12,260 nucleotides of DNA from Actinomycetes bacterium (GCA_021849435.1 JAJZSX010000035.1:1-12260); one strand, 5' to 3'. Counted from the first letter of the stretch, positions 1 through 6,307 are shown. The notes: generated by a model from the letters alone, not told the origin. Translations and numbers: made by a program.

Positions 1-553
1 CACGAACCTCGACGCGGTCGCCCACGGCCAGCGTGGCCGTGTTCTTCACGTTCCTAGCGCGAATGATCTTGGTGCTGGCGGCAATCGTGAAGGTCTCAGA
101 CGTGCCCTTCGCGTTCTTCACCGTCATGAAGCCGGCCGGCAATGCGGTGATGGAACCCTGGAAGGCAACCGTGGTCTTGGCCTTCGCGGCAACGATGTTG
201 ACGCTGGTCGCGACGGTCGGGGCTGAGGTCAGGGCGCGAACGACGACTCGCTCACCTAGGGCGAGCGTGGCCGTGTTCTTCACGTTCTTAGCGCGAAGGA
301 TCTTGGTGGTCGCCGTCAGCGTGAACGTGTCCGACGTACCCTTCGCGTTCACCACCGTGATTGAGCCGGTCGGCAAGGCGGTCACAACACCCTGGAAGGC
401 AATTGACTGTTCGGCCTTGGCGCTCGCGTGGCTGAAGGTCTTGTTCGAATGAGTCGACGCTGAGGCGATACTGATCGCACCAGCGGTCAGGCCGAGGCTG
501 AGAACTGTTGACACGGCGATGCGCCCAATAGTTCGTGTCGTGAAGGTGTTCAT
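1..553 (-). CDS. Secreted DUF5666-like tandem-repeat protein, C-terminus cut by window edge
   Basis: The reading frame starts at ATG 553 and stays open to the window edge (184 codons visible). An AAAGGA ribosome-binding site lies 6-7 bases upstream of the ATG. Residues 1-33 form a signal peptide: Thr/Arg-rich N-region, hydrophobic stretch (VSTVLSLGLTAGAISIA), then an AxA-type cleavage site near SASA. The mature part contains one full and one partial copy of a 78-residue beta-rich repeat. Each begins AFQGxxTALPxG, continues with VxNAKGTS(D/E)TFT and ends NVKNTATLAxG(E/D)RVxVR. This pattern (a short beta barrel with a late GDRV-like turn) resembles DUF5666 domains of exported actinobacterial proteins; the assignment is by pattern only. 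The protein is probably cell-surface or extracellular, with no catalytic residues seen and no known function. More repeats may lie beyond the window. The opposite-strand open frame at 33-452 is only the mirror of these repeats. Confidence 0.8.
   Translation of the reverse strand, partial: MNTFTTRTIGRIAVSTVLSLGLTAGAISIASASTHSNKTFSHASAKAEQSIAFQGVVTALPTGSITVVNAKGTSDTFTLTATTKILRAKNVKNTATLALGERVVVRALTSAPTVATSVNIVAAKAKTTVAFQGSITALPAGFMTVKNAKGTSETFTIAASTKIIRARNVKNTATLAVGDRVEVR
31..432. repeat. Direct 234-bp repeat inside the secreted-protein gene
   Basis: The stretch beginning at 31 (gcgtggccgtgttcttcacg) recurs at 265, and ccctggaaggcaa at 156 recurs at 390, both with a period of 234 bp (78 codons). 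The two copies are diverged but in frame. They therefore encode tandem protein domains and are not a mobile or regulatory repeat. Confidence 0.85.
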
Positions 554-1294
554 GTTGATTCCTTTGTCTGATGTGTTCAAGAGAATCTCGAACTACCTCC
601 ACTGTCGCGCGTGAAATTGTGACGTGAGTGAGAGCGCGTTTTGAATCGGCATATTCTGGACCGGAACGCGAGACTTTCGCGTGTATTTGAGTATGCGAAC
701 GGCCTTCCACAGCTACGTATGCCTAGGTTCTGTGCACCGCTGATGCGCAAATATTATGGAAACACCAATACTTCGTAACATTAACGGGATGCCTGATCGA
801 ATCGCCCCATTCAGATCATCACTTTATGAATGAGCCGGAAAGCGTTGCGTATGTTATTGTGGGATGGCATCCGACAGGTGTCATCATGAACGGCGCCGGT
901 GCCTCGGGTTGCTACACCTGAAATGCCTACGTTGACAAGTCTCTCGCGCTTTCATTCGTCGAGGATGCGTGATCTCGACCGTCGTTCCCTGGATGCGTCA
1001 CCCCGACGACAACGAGCATGATGTCTGGGTCATCGTCACCGAATGGGCAGTGACCGGCTCGTGGGGCCTCGCGGCGCAAATTCGAGCGAAGTGAAACATT
1101 GACTAGCGCACCCGAGCTACCGGCCGATTCTCCTGGACAACCTCGATTGTGCGCCAGAGATCGCCGGCACAGAACGCACAGCACCTGATTGAGAATTCTC
1201 TTTCGTGGCTCGCCCTTCCTGCTCACCAGACTCATCCGCGGAGCGGCATCCCCTCCAGCAATGGCTCCTCGTGGTGGAGTTCCAACCAGTGTGT
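554..1294. other. Long intergenic region without a convincing gene
   Basis: About 740 bp between the divergent secreted-protein start (553, minus) and the end of the membrane-protein gene (1295, minus). The part from about 590 to 900 is clearly less GC-rich than the neighbouring genes, with AT-rich patches near 745-800 and 825-865. I see no family-like protein on either strand. The only suggestive frame is a 41-codon plus-strand ORF (GTG 969 to TGA 1094) preceded by GAGG, encoding a tryptophan-rich piece (PDDNEHDVWVIVTEWAVTG) with good third-position GC. It could be a small gene or the remnant of a lost one, and evidence for translation is weak. A TTGACA at 932-937 has no good -10 partner. 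Confidence 0.5.
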
Positions 1295-1792
1295 TCAGTC
1301 GAAGGATGTGGCGGAGACGACGCGGTCGGTGCGTGCGTTGACAATGACGTTCCAGTGATGAGTGGTGCCCCCTCTGGAGCCCAGAGAGGGAACGTCGACT
1401 CCGGAGATTCTGACGAAATAAGCCGGAAGCACGGGAGGAATCCATGATGTGGTGCCCACCCAGTCGTGCACGATGCGATTCGTGTTGACGTACCCACCCA
1501 AGGATTCAAAGACGACACGTGCGTGGCGCCCGCTTCCGAAGTGGGTTAGGGCCGTGCGGGCCGCCGACCGAGGGCCGATGGTCACCAAAGAGAGCTGCGT
1601 GTCGTCTAGTCGGGAAAACCTCATCTCGCAGTCGACGAGCCAGGTTCGTGGGAGGACGTGATAGTCGCGGCGCAGCGAACGAAGCGCGTCGAGCGAACGT
1701 GGATGCCGATTTAGGTGATAGACCAAGCCGCCCGCTACGAGGACGGCGCCGGCGACCACCAGAGTCGCGAAAGCTCGACCAACATGCCTCAC
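1295..1792 (-). CDS. Membrane-anchored protein of unknown function (165 aa)
   Basis: The frame starts at GTG 1792; a GGAG lies about 13 bases upstream, rather far for a strong ribosome-binding site. Residues 1-8 are basic (MRHVGRAF). Residues 9-27 are a single hydrophobic segment (TLVVAGAVLVAGGLVY), followed by NRHPR. This predicts an N-in signal anchor with the rest outside the cytoplasm. The exported part (about residues 30-165) has the spacing of an alpha/beta fold and ends with a strand-turn-strand (HHWNVIVNARTDRVVSATSF). It has one cysteine (in VDCEMRF), so no disulfide is expected, and no catalytic motif was found. I do not recognise a family. Third codon positions are GC-rich, and this is the only frame here that reads as protein. 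It lies downstream of, and in the same direction as, the broken gene at 1942-2324. Confidence 0.65.
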   Translation of the reverse strand: MRHVGRAFATLVVAGAVLVAGGLVYHLNRHPRSLDALRSLRRDYHVLPRTWLVDCEMRFSRLDDTQLSLVTIGPRSAARTALTHFGSGRHARVVFESLGGYVNTNRIVHDWVGTTSWIPPVLPAYFVRISGVDVPSLGSRGGTTHHWNVIVNARTDRVVSATSFD

Positions 1793-1941
1793 GGCGCGAA
1801 TCTATCTCCACTCCGGATCAAAGGGATGTTGCATCTGTTGTCGTCACAATTCGAGCAAGCGTGGGTGGTCTTTGTCGACACCCGTTGCGACCGACGTGCT
1901 GGCTCGACCTCCTGGCTGCAGCGTGGCGAGACTGCATCGCG

Positions 1942-2324
1942 TTAAGGGTACCGGAAGGTGATGCGAGTAGCGGTCGCGCCCCCGTCGCTGCTGTCGCCAA
2001 CGGAGATCTCGCAGCGGATCAGATGGTTCGGTCGTGTGCCGAAGTGACCCGAGCCAACCTGTCCGGCGTGCACGTGGAAAACGTGGGGGCCGAAGGCTCC
2101 TCGCGCGTCGTCACGTGACGTGACGTGACGCCGACGATGGTCACTCCACTGATCGCGCACGGTTTCGGGCCGTCTGTGACCGTTCCGTCGACGGCCGCGA
2201 CGCTGCACGAACTCCCGTCGACGGCTCCCGCGAGGATGTATTTGCCGGCGTCAATAATCTCCTACACCTCGTCGTGCGCGGCGTCGACCACGTCGACCAC
2301 GTCGGTCTTGAGATTAGTAACGAG
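1942..2324 (-). pseudogene. Broken gene of unknown family (nonsense codon plus 5-bp frameshift)
   Basis: Two pieces on the minus strand read as protein with GC-rich third positions but lie in different frames. The upstream piece (2324 to about 2131) reads LVTNLKTDVVDVVDAAHDEV, then TAG (2262-2264), then EIIDAGKYILAGAVDG...DGPKPCAISGVTIVGV. The downstream piece, ending at TAA 1942-1944, reads GAFGPHVFHVHAGQVGSGHF...ISVGDSSDGGATATRITFRYP. The switch falls in a TGACG tandem repeat (2113-2130). Removing one 5-bp unit joins the pieces as TIVGVTSRDDARGAFGPH with no stop between. A further in-frame TGA (2325-2327) closes the upstream frame; an ATG at 2332 in another frame hints at one more lesion. 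The product would be beta-rich with two nearby cysteines. I do not recognise the family. The nonsense codon together with the frameshift favours a true pseudogene over a single sequencing error. Confidence 0.55.
2113..2130. repeat. 5-bp tandem repeat (ACGTG) at the frameshift
   Basis: The sequence reads ACGTG three times and then ACG. The unit length of 5 shifts the reading frame with each gain or loss. Deleting exactly one unit restores the frame of the broken gene around it, so the repeat is the probable cause of the frameshift by slippage. Confidence 0.8.
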
Positions 2325-2492
2325 TCAGGCATGGCCCGCTCGTGAACTCGCCACGACAGGGAAGCGCCGTCTCGACCAAGTGGTTCGTCCTTGAGAGGGG
2401 GAGTGTGCGATCGTCTATGGAACGCCCTCGCCTCGATGCTCGTTCGGCAAGATTCGAGCAGCGCCGTCACCGACGTTCGTGACCAATGGCCC

Positions 2493-2507
2493 GTGACACA
2501 ATGTCAC
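2493..2507. promoter_or_regulatory. GTGACA-caa-TGTCAC palindrome abutting the hydrolase start
   Basis: A perfect 6-bp inverted repeat with a 3-bp spacer ends one base before ATG 2508. It also contains CACAAT (2497-2502), a weak -10-like hexamer at the right distance for a leaderless transcript starting at the ATG. It could be an operator overlapping the promoter, but a short palindrome like this could also occur by chance. Confidence 0.3.
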
Positions 2508-3416
2508 ATGGTCGCCGACTTTCCCGAGCCACTCTTCGTACAATTGATCCCCGGTTCAGACCGTCCCGCGAGCGTGTACCTCGCCGAAACGCTCGACGGT
2601 GTGTACACGCCTTACGCGCTACGTACTCCGGCCGACGAAGGGGAGTTCCCGTTCGTGTTCCTCGCCTACGGCAACGGCGGTGGCGGAATCGAGTGGCTCC
2701 GTTCGCGCCTACGTACCCATGCCTATGTGATGGACCGGCTCTTGGACGCGGGCTACGCGTGCGCGTGGGGTCGCTACCGAACTGAGGTCGAGTTGGGGTT
2801 CCATCGAGGCGGGCGGCTCGTGATCGATCGCCGCCAGGGAATGGACCTGATGAATCGCGCTCCGTTGGAGTACGAGGACGAATTGGCGATCTTGTGCCAT
2901 GTCGCGAACCATCCCAACGTCGTCGCAGATCGCCTGGGACACGTGGGCGTGAGTCACGCCGGCGAGATGTTGTTCAAGCTGGCGTCGCAGTACCCGGGCG
3001 TCGTCCGTGCCGGAGTGGTGTGCGAGCCCGCGAATCACGAGTTCCTCGACCTCACACCTGACGACACGGTGTCGGTCAATCCTCGCACTCATCTTCGCAA
3101 CATTGAAGACATGCGGATGCACGACGCGGCGCGCGTGCGCGCCCGAGTGAATGTGCCGCTGGCGCTCGAGAGGATGTCAACCATCGACATTCCTTTGCTC
3201 GTCATGGGCCGCGAAGATGACGACCTGCAGGGTATCTTTCGCCTCAGTTACGAGCTGTTGACGGAGTGCGGCAAGAACGCCACGTGGGTCACATGGAACC
3301 ACCCGCTGCACGGCTACATCTTCCCGGTCGTCGACAGCGAGGGTCAGCTCAGCGTGGATGACGTGCAGATCCACGCCATCGAGCAGGTCATCGATTTCTT
3401 GGACGAACATCTGTGA
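2508..3416 (+). CDS. Alpha/beta hydrolase (S9/dienelactone-hydrolase-like)
   Basis: The protein of 302 residues reads MVADFPEPLFVQLI from ATG 2508. The frame is open upstream to 2391, but that part (MRGGVCDRLW...) lacks coding character. GTG 2493 in the same frame is an alternative start. There is no Shine-Dalgarno, so the mRNA may be leaderless. Alpha/beta hydrolase signs are an oxyanion-type glycine loop YGNGGGG (54-60, in the place of the HGGP of S9 peptidases), a nucleophile elbow GVSHAG with Ser149, an acidic loop GREDDD (Asp237-239) after a strand (IDIPLLVM), and a late His268 in HPLHGYIFP. The Ser-Asp-His order and spacing fit the fold. The substrate is unknown; an ester or peptide is possible. 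No signal peptide is seen, so it is probably cytoplasmic. It has no co-directional neighbour close enough to suggest an operon. Confidence 0.75.
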   Translation: MVADFPEPLFVQLIPGSDRPASVYLAETLDGVYTPYALRTPADEGEFPFVFLAYGNGGGGIEWLRSRLRTHAYVMDRLLDAGYACAWGRYRTEVELGFHRGGRLVIDRRQGMDLMNRAPLEYEDELAILCHVANHPNVVADRLGHVGVSHAGEMLFKLASQYPGVVRAGVVCEPANHEFLDLTPDDTVSVNPRTHLRNIEDMRMHDAARVRARVNVPLALERMSTIDIPLLVMGREDDDLQGIFRLSYELLTECGKNATWVTWNHPLHGYIFPVVDSEGQLSVDDVQIHAIEQVIDFLDEHL

Positions 3417-3785
3417 CGTGTCCGCGAAAGCGTCACTCAATTGGTACGTAACGGCTCATGCTTGTCGAGTGGTGATCGTTCCGATTCCTGGAGCACTCTG
3501 GTAGTGCCACCAGCGTGTCTCTCGTGGCGCCAATTGAGGCGAGCCACGCTGGATGAATCTCGACCGTGTGGGCCGTTCGATTTGGTAAATGCAAGAAGAG
3601 AATTTCGAGGAGTGCTCGACGATATATGAAGTACCTCCGTGCGGTATCTTCAGTCGTGAACTAGTCGTGGATCTGTCCACAACAGTCGACCGCGGTCGAT
3701 CGGTGAGATATCGTCATTCCAATTGATTGTCTCGGCGGTGGCTACGCCGTGCCTCATCTCTCACTACGTTCAAAGGACTGAAGTA
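3417..3785. other. Intergenic region with inverted repeats
   Basis: No frame here reads as protein. The region holds a stem-loop at 3510-3552 with arms CCAGCGTG and CACGCTGG and an inner CTCG/CGAG pair; its loop contains the palindrome TGGCGCCA. A competing small stem CTGGT/ACCAG lies at 3498-3513. A 14-bp perfect palindrome TCGACCGCGGTCGA occupies 3686-3699. No U-rich tract follows the stems, so a classic terminator is not supported. The palindrome lies about 90 bp before the next start and could be an operator. Confidence 0.4.
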
Positions 3786-4091
3786 ATGACTACTTTCGCC
3801 GGCCTCTGGGATGTGTCCCTCGCGACGCCGATTGGCACGATGGCCGTCGTATTGGATATCAGCGACCAGGACGGTTGTATTCGCGGCACCGCGGCCAACG
3901 CCGACGAAACCGTGGACTTCATCGATCCGATCGCCGAGGGCAACCGGTTGACGTGGACACAGAACGTGACCACGCCCATGAAGCTGACTCTCAAGTTCGA
4001 CGTCACGGTAGATGGAGACGCGATGACGGGGCGAGCTCGCGTCGGATTCATGCCTGCGTCGACGTTGACTGGTACGCGGCGAACCGCCTGA
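3786..4091 (+). CDS. Small beta-rich protein of unknown function (101 aa)
   Basis: ATG 3786 follows AAAGGA with 8 bases spacing, so I prefer it to the open but non-coding-looking extension back to 3723. The 101-residue product alternates short strands and turns: GLWDVSLATPIGTMAVVLDI at the N-terminus, a central EGNRLTWTQNV, then TPMKLTLKFDVTVDGDAMTG, ending in a TLTGTRR turn. The pattern (G-x-W, P-x-G-x-M, a PM-x-L-x-F-x-x-x-V strand, G-x-M-x-G, G-T-R end) recalls small antiparallel beta-barrel, lipocalin-like domains found alone or at the ends of larger enzymes; I cannot name the family. There is no signal peptide or cysteine pair. It stands 127 bp before the SDR gene on the same strand, so co-transcription is possible but not shown. 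Confidence 0.7.
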   Translation: MTTFAGLWDVSLATPIGTMAVVLDISDQDGCIRGTAANADETVDFIDPIAEGNRLTWTQNVTTPMKLTLKFDVTVDGDAMTGRARVGFMPASTLTGTRRTA

Positions 4092-4218
4092 ATGATCGAT
4101 TCGCGGCGACGGCCCGGGTTGTGGACCTAGTCCCTTGTTCTCACTGACCCAATGAGGCGGTGGTCAGGCGTGCCAAACTGAAGTCGAGGGCAGATCTCGG
4201 CGAATAGGCAGGTGGGCG

Positions 4219-4986
4219 ATGGGAGAGCGGATCGCGGGCAAAGTGTGCGTGGTGACCGGCGCCGGTTCGGGAATTGGCCGTGCGTCGGCGTTGCGCCTGG
4301 CCGAAGAGGGCGGACGAGTCCTGTGCGCCGACCGCCACGGCGCGACCGCAGCCGAGACCGCTGGGCTCATCGTGTCGGCCGGGGGAGTGGCCGGTCACCG
4401 CAAAGTAGACGTCAGCAACTCAGACGAGGTCGACGCGATGATCGTTGACGTTGTGGAGAGATACGGACGGCTCGACGTTCTCGTAAACAACGCCGGTGTG
4501 AACATTCCCGGCGTCTTGCACGAAGTGACCAACGAAGTGATCGATCACACGTTGAACGTCAATGTCAAGGGGCAGATCTACGGCTGTCGCGCCGCGATAC
4601 CGCACATGCTCGCGGGCGGGGGAGGATCGATCATCAACATCTCGAGCGTGAATGGCATTGTGTCCGAGCCGTTCCTCGCGGTGTACTCCGCGTCCAAGGG
4701 CGCGTCGGTGATGCTGACAAAGGGGGTCGCCCTCGACTACGCGAAGCTGGGGATCCGCTGCAACGTCATCTGCCCAGGTTGGGTGGACACGCCGATCAAC
4801 TACGCCCACGCCGAAATGCTCGGCGGGCTCCAGCACGTCTATGACACCATTGACTCGTTTCAGCCGATCGGTCGACCCGGTGAGCCGCGTGAAATCGCCA
4901 ACGTTGTGCTGTTCCTCGCCTCGGACGAGGCCAGTTTCATGACTGGCAGCGTGCTGGCCGTCGACGGCGGCATGACGTCTCAGTAG
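4219..4986 (+). CDS. Short-chain dehydrogenase/reductase, classical SDR
   Basis: This 255-residue protein is full length for a classical SDR. It has the dinucleotide-binding TGAGSGIG (13-20), an acidic Asp38 at the end of the second strand that favours NAD(H) over NADP(H), DV at 64-65, NNAG (90-93), catalytic Ser142/Ser143 in NISSVNG, and YSASK (Tyr156, Lys160). It also has the PGWVDTP loop and a C-terminal MTGSVLAVDGG signature. It should catalyse NAD-dependent oxidation or reduction of an alcohol or ketone; the sequence does not give the substrate. ATG 4219 is preceded by AGGTGGG at a suitable distance. It is cytoplasmic. No pathway partner is adjacent: upstream is the small beta-rich protein, and downstream is a DUF2277 gene about 100 bp away with its own apparent promoter. 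Confidence 0.92.
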   Translation: MGERIAGKVCVVTGAGSGIGRASALRLAEEGGRVLCADRHGATAAETAGLIVSAGGVAGHRKVDVSNSDEVDAMIVDVVERYGRLDVLVNNAGVNIPGVLHEVTNEVIDHTLNVNVKGQIYGCRAAIPHMLAGGGGSIINISSVNGIVSEPFLAVYSASKGASVMLTKGVALDYAKLGIRCNVICPGWVDTPINYAHAEMLGGLQHVYDTIDSFQPIGRPGEPREIANVVLFLASDEASFMTGSVLAVDGGMTSQ

Positions 4987-5076
4987 TAGCGCCACGAAAG
5001 GCAAGACGCGACGTCTCCTCATGGATCGTTTGGCAATCACTCACGGCGTCGAAGGGCGTTGGGCGCAAGCTCGCGA

Positions 5077-5082
5077 TACCGT
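5077..5082 (+). promoter_or_regulatory. Candidate -10 (TACCGT) for a leaderless DUF2277 transcript
   Basis: TACCGT fits TANNNT and ends 6 bases before ATG 5089, so transcription would begin at the start codon. The start has no Shine-Dalgarno. Leaderless genes with this layout are common in actinobacteria. No clear -35 is seen. Confidence 0.35.
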
Positions 5083-5088
5083 GGCGCC

Positions 5089-5355
5089 ATGTGTCGAAAC
5101 CTCACAATCCTGCGCGGCCTCGAGCCGCCAGTGACCAGCCGCGAGATCGAAGACGCGGCTCGCCAGTACGTGCGCAAGGTGGCGGGCCTGCAGTCGGCAA
5201 CCCAGATGCAGCGCCATGACGTGATCCAGGCCATCTCGCGCGTTGCGGAGGCGACGAGCGATTTGCTGGCGAACCTTCCCCCGCGCCGAGTGGCCCCACC
5301 GGGCCCGCCGGGTCGGCGTCGCGAGAGCCCGTCGCAGGCGGACGAGTCTCGCTAA
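5089..5355 (+). CDS. DUF2277 family protein
   Basis: The 88-residue product starts MCRNLTILRGLEPPVTSREI, the characteristic opening of DUF2277 proteins (MCRN...EPPAT). It continues with the conserved AARQYVRKVAGLQ helix and a second helix (AISRVAEATSDLLANL). The start at ATG 5089 is fixed by this conserved MCRN; the frame is open back to 5059 but that part is not conserved. The last 20 or so residues are a Pro/Arg-rich tail (PPGPPGRRRESPSQ) that looks disordered. DUF2277 is a small all-helical cytoplasmic family without a known function. The next gene starts 10 bp after the stop, and the two form a probable small unit, although each start has its own TANNNT box. Confidence 0.88.
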   Translation: MCRNLTILRGLEPPVTSREIEDAARQYVRKVAGLQSATQMQRHDVIQAISRVAEATSDLLANLPPRRVAPPGPPGRRRESPSQADESR

Positions 5356-5358
5356 TCT
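5353..5358 (+). promoter_or_regulatory. Candidate -10 (TAATCT) for the DUF1905 gene
   Basis: TAATCT fits TANNNT, overlaps the TAA stop of the DUF2277 gene and ends 7 bases before GTG 5366, which lacks a Shine-Dalgarno. This would give a nearly leaderless transcript. Translational coupling from the upstream stop is the alternative. Confidence 0.3.
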
Positions 5359-5365
5359 ACGCGCT

Positions 5366-5659
5366 GTGGAACTGTCCTTCGACGGCGAGATCTGGTATTG
5401 GAGGGGGCCCTCGCCGTTTCACTTCGTGAGTGTGCCCCCCGAAGAGAGCGACAAGATCCACGCGGTGTCCGCTCTGGTGACCTATGGATGGGGTGCCATC
5501 CCCGTGACGGCGCGCGTGGGAAAGACGAGTTGGACGACGTCGCTCTTTCCTAAGGACGGCAGCTATGCCGTACCGATCAAGGCGTCGGTGCGTCAAGCCG
5601 AAGGCCTCGCGCAGGGAACGATCGTCCATCTGAACCTGACCCTCGACGTCGCACTGTGA
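5366..5659 (+). CDS. DUF1905 domain protein
   Basis: The 97-residue product from GTG 5366 begins MELSFDGEIWYWRGPSPFHF. It follows the DUF1905 pattern: F-x-G-x-I-W, a WRGPSPFHFVSVP strand, a G-x-G-x-I-P-V region (GWGAIPVTARVG), then TSLFPKDGSYAVPIKASVRQ and a final strand with GTIVHLNLTLD. The family is a small beta barrel, often found alone or fused to YdeI-type domains; no reaction is known. The frame is open further upstream, but that part only mirrors the Arg-rich tail of the previous gene in another frame, so the domain boundary decides the start. It is cytoplasmic with no signal peptide. It ends 16 bp from the convergent 2H phosphoesterase gene. Confidence 0.85.
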   Translation: MELSFDGEIWYWRGPSPFHFVSVPPEESDKIHAVSALVTYGWGAIPVTARVGKTSWTTSLFPKDGSYAVPIKASVRQAEGLAQGTIVHLNLTLDVAL

Positions 5660-5675
5660 AGCGGCGGACGCGCCG

Positions 5676-6188
5676 TCAGCTCTCGAGGGGCAGTTGAGCC
5701 CACGCGTGGTAGTGGGAGCGGGGCTCGTCGCGCTGAAAGACCGTGAGTGCGGCAACGTCGAAGGGATCTAGGTCCGCGAGTCTCCCGGTCAGATGGTGAT
5801 ACTGCGGGAGGGGTTCATCGGGACGGGCGACGATCAGCGTGAGGTGGGCGACGAAGGGTCGCTCGGGGATCACTTCGTCGTCCGCCCGGTCACGTCGCAC
5901 CGCCTCAGCTAGGGCCCGGTGGAGGGGTTCGAGCCACTCGCCTTCGACGGCGAGGTAGAGAACCCGGCCGTCGAATGTGTTCGGATTTCCGACGCGTACG
6001 CGTGTGCGTGGACTGCGAGCGGCCACTTCGCGCACGCCGGGTAGCCAGGCGAGGTCGGGGGTGAGCCCGTGGGGGCTCTTCAGGGTGACGTGGGGCACGG
6101 GCCACGGGTCGCCGAGCTCTCGCATCACGTCGGCGATGCGCGAGCGTTGGTCTGCGGGCGGCTCGATTCCGATGAAGTAGCGCAGCAT
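5676..6188 (-). CDS. thpR: 2'-5' RNA ligase family / 2H phosphoesterase (ThpR/LigT-like)
   Basis: The 170-residue protein carries the two HxTL motifs of the 2H phosphoesterase superfamily, HVTLKSP (His33, Thr35) and HLTLIVAR (His115, Thr117). Their 80-residue spacing is normal for the family, and the N-terminus MLRYFIGIEPP resembles the usual RxFxAIxLP opening. Such enzymes hydrolyse 2',3'-cyclic phosphodiesters of RNA ends and can ligate 2'-5' in vitro. The symbol is by family resemblance; other 2H enzymes such as cyclic phosphodiesterases are possible. ATG 6188 lacks a clear Shine-Dalgarno. The gene is divergent from the rhodanese, with the large palindrome 57-104 bp upstream, so the regulator acting there could also affect it. 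It ends 16 bp from the convergent DUF1905 gene. Confidence 0.85.
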   Translation of the reverse strand: MLRYFIGIEPPADQRSRIADVMRELGDPWPVPHVTLKSPHGLTPDLAWLPGVREVAARSPRTRVRVGNPNTFDGRVLYLAVEGEWLEPLHRALAEAVRRDRADDEVIPERPFVAHLTLIVARPDEPLPQYHHLTGRLADLDPFDVAALTVFQRDEPRSHYHAWAQLPLES

Positions 6189-6244
6189 GGTGCGTTCATC
6201 GTCGCACGTGATCCGGGCCGTCGTCGCGGTTCATCACGCGTGCC

Positions 6245-6292
6245 ACGATGTCGTGTCAGTATACCCCCTGGGGTATACTGACACGACATCGT
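6245..6292. promoter_or_regulatory. Perfect 23-bp inverted repeat with CsoR/CstR-type operator core
   Basis: The arms at 6245-6267 and 6270-6292 are perfect inverted copies separated by CT. The core GTATACCCCCTGGGGTATAC has the TATA-flanked C-run/G-run symmetry of operators bound by CsoR-family repressors: copper-sensing CsoR and persulfide-sensing CstR. On the plus strand it contains TATACT (6274-6279), a near-consensus -10 whose start point would fall just before the rhodanese ribosome-binding site. The mirror image offers the same hexamer towards the divergent gene. A bound repressor would therefore cover the promoter. The -35 is poor. No CsoR/CstR gene is in the window. The arms are longer than a usual operator half-site. 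Confidence 0.7.
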
Positions 6293-6307
6293 CTCGAAGG
6301 AGGAATA

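Noticed and set aside
33..452. Plus-strand open frame with a repeated AVFFTFLAR segment
   Set aside because: It is the antisense of the secreted repeat protein. The minus strand has a start, a ribosome-binding site and a signal peptide; the plus frame has none.
927..1518. Overlapping minus-strand frames downstream of the membrane protein
   Set aside because: Their upstream parts are out-of-frame copies of the 1295-1792 gene, and the remainder is Arg/Ser-rich without any recognisable pattern.
2125..2394. Plus-strand frame rich in Thr and Ser
   Set aside because: No ribosome-binding site and poor codon pattern; the minus strand of the same DNA reads as decayed protein.
3441..3680. Small frames on both strands in the intergenic region
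   Set aside because: No Shine-Dalgarno, low-complexity Arg/Ser composition and weak third-position bias.
4420..5040. Minus-strand 206-codon frame opposite the SDR gene
   Set aside because: The SDR motifs on the plus strand account for this DNA; the minus frame shows no domain pattern.
6245..6292. The long palindrome as a transcription terminator
   Set aside because: It lies upstream of both divergent genes, is not followed by a U-tract, and has an operator-like core and an adjacent ribosome-binding site.
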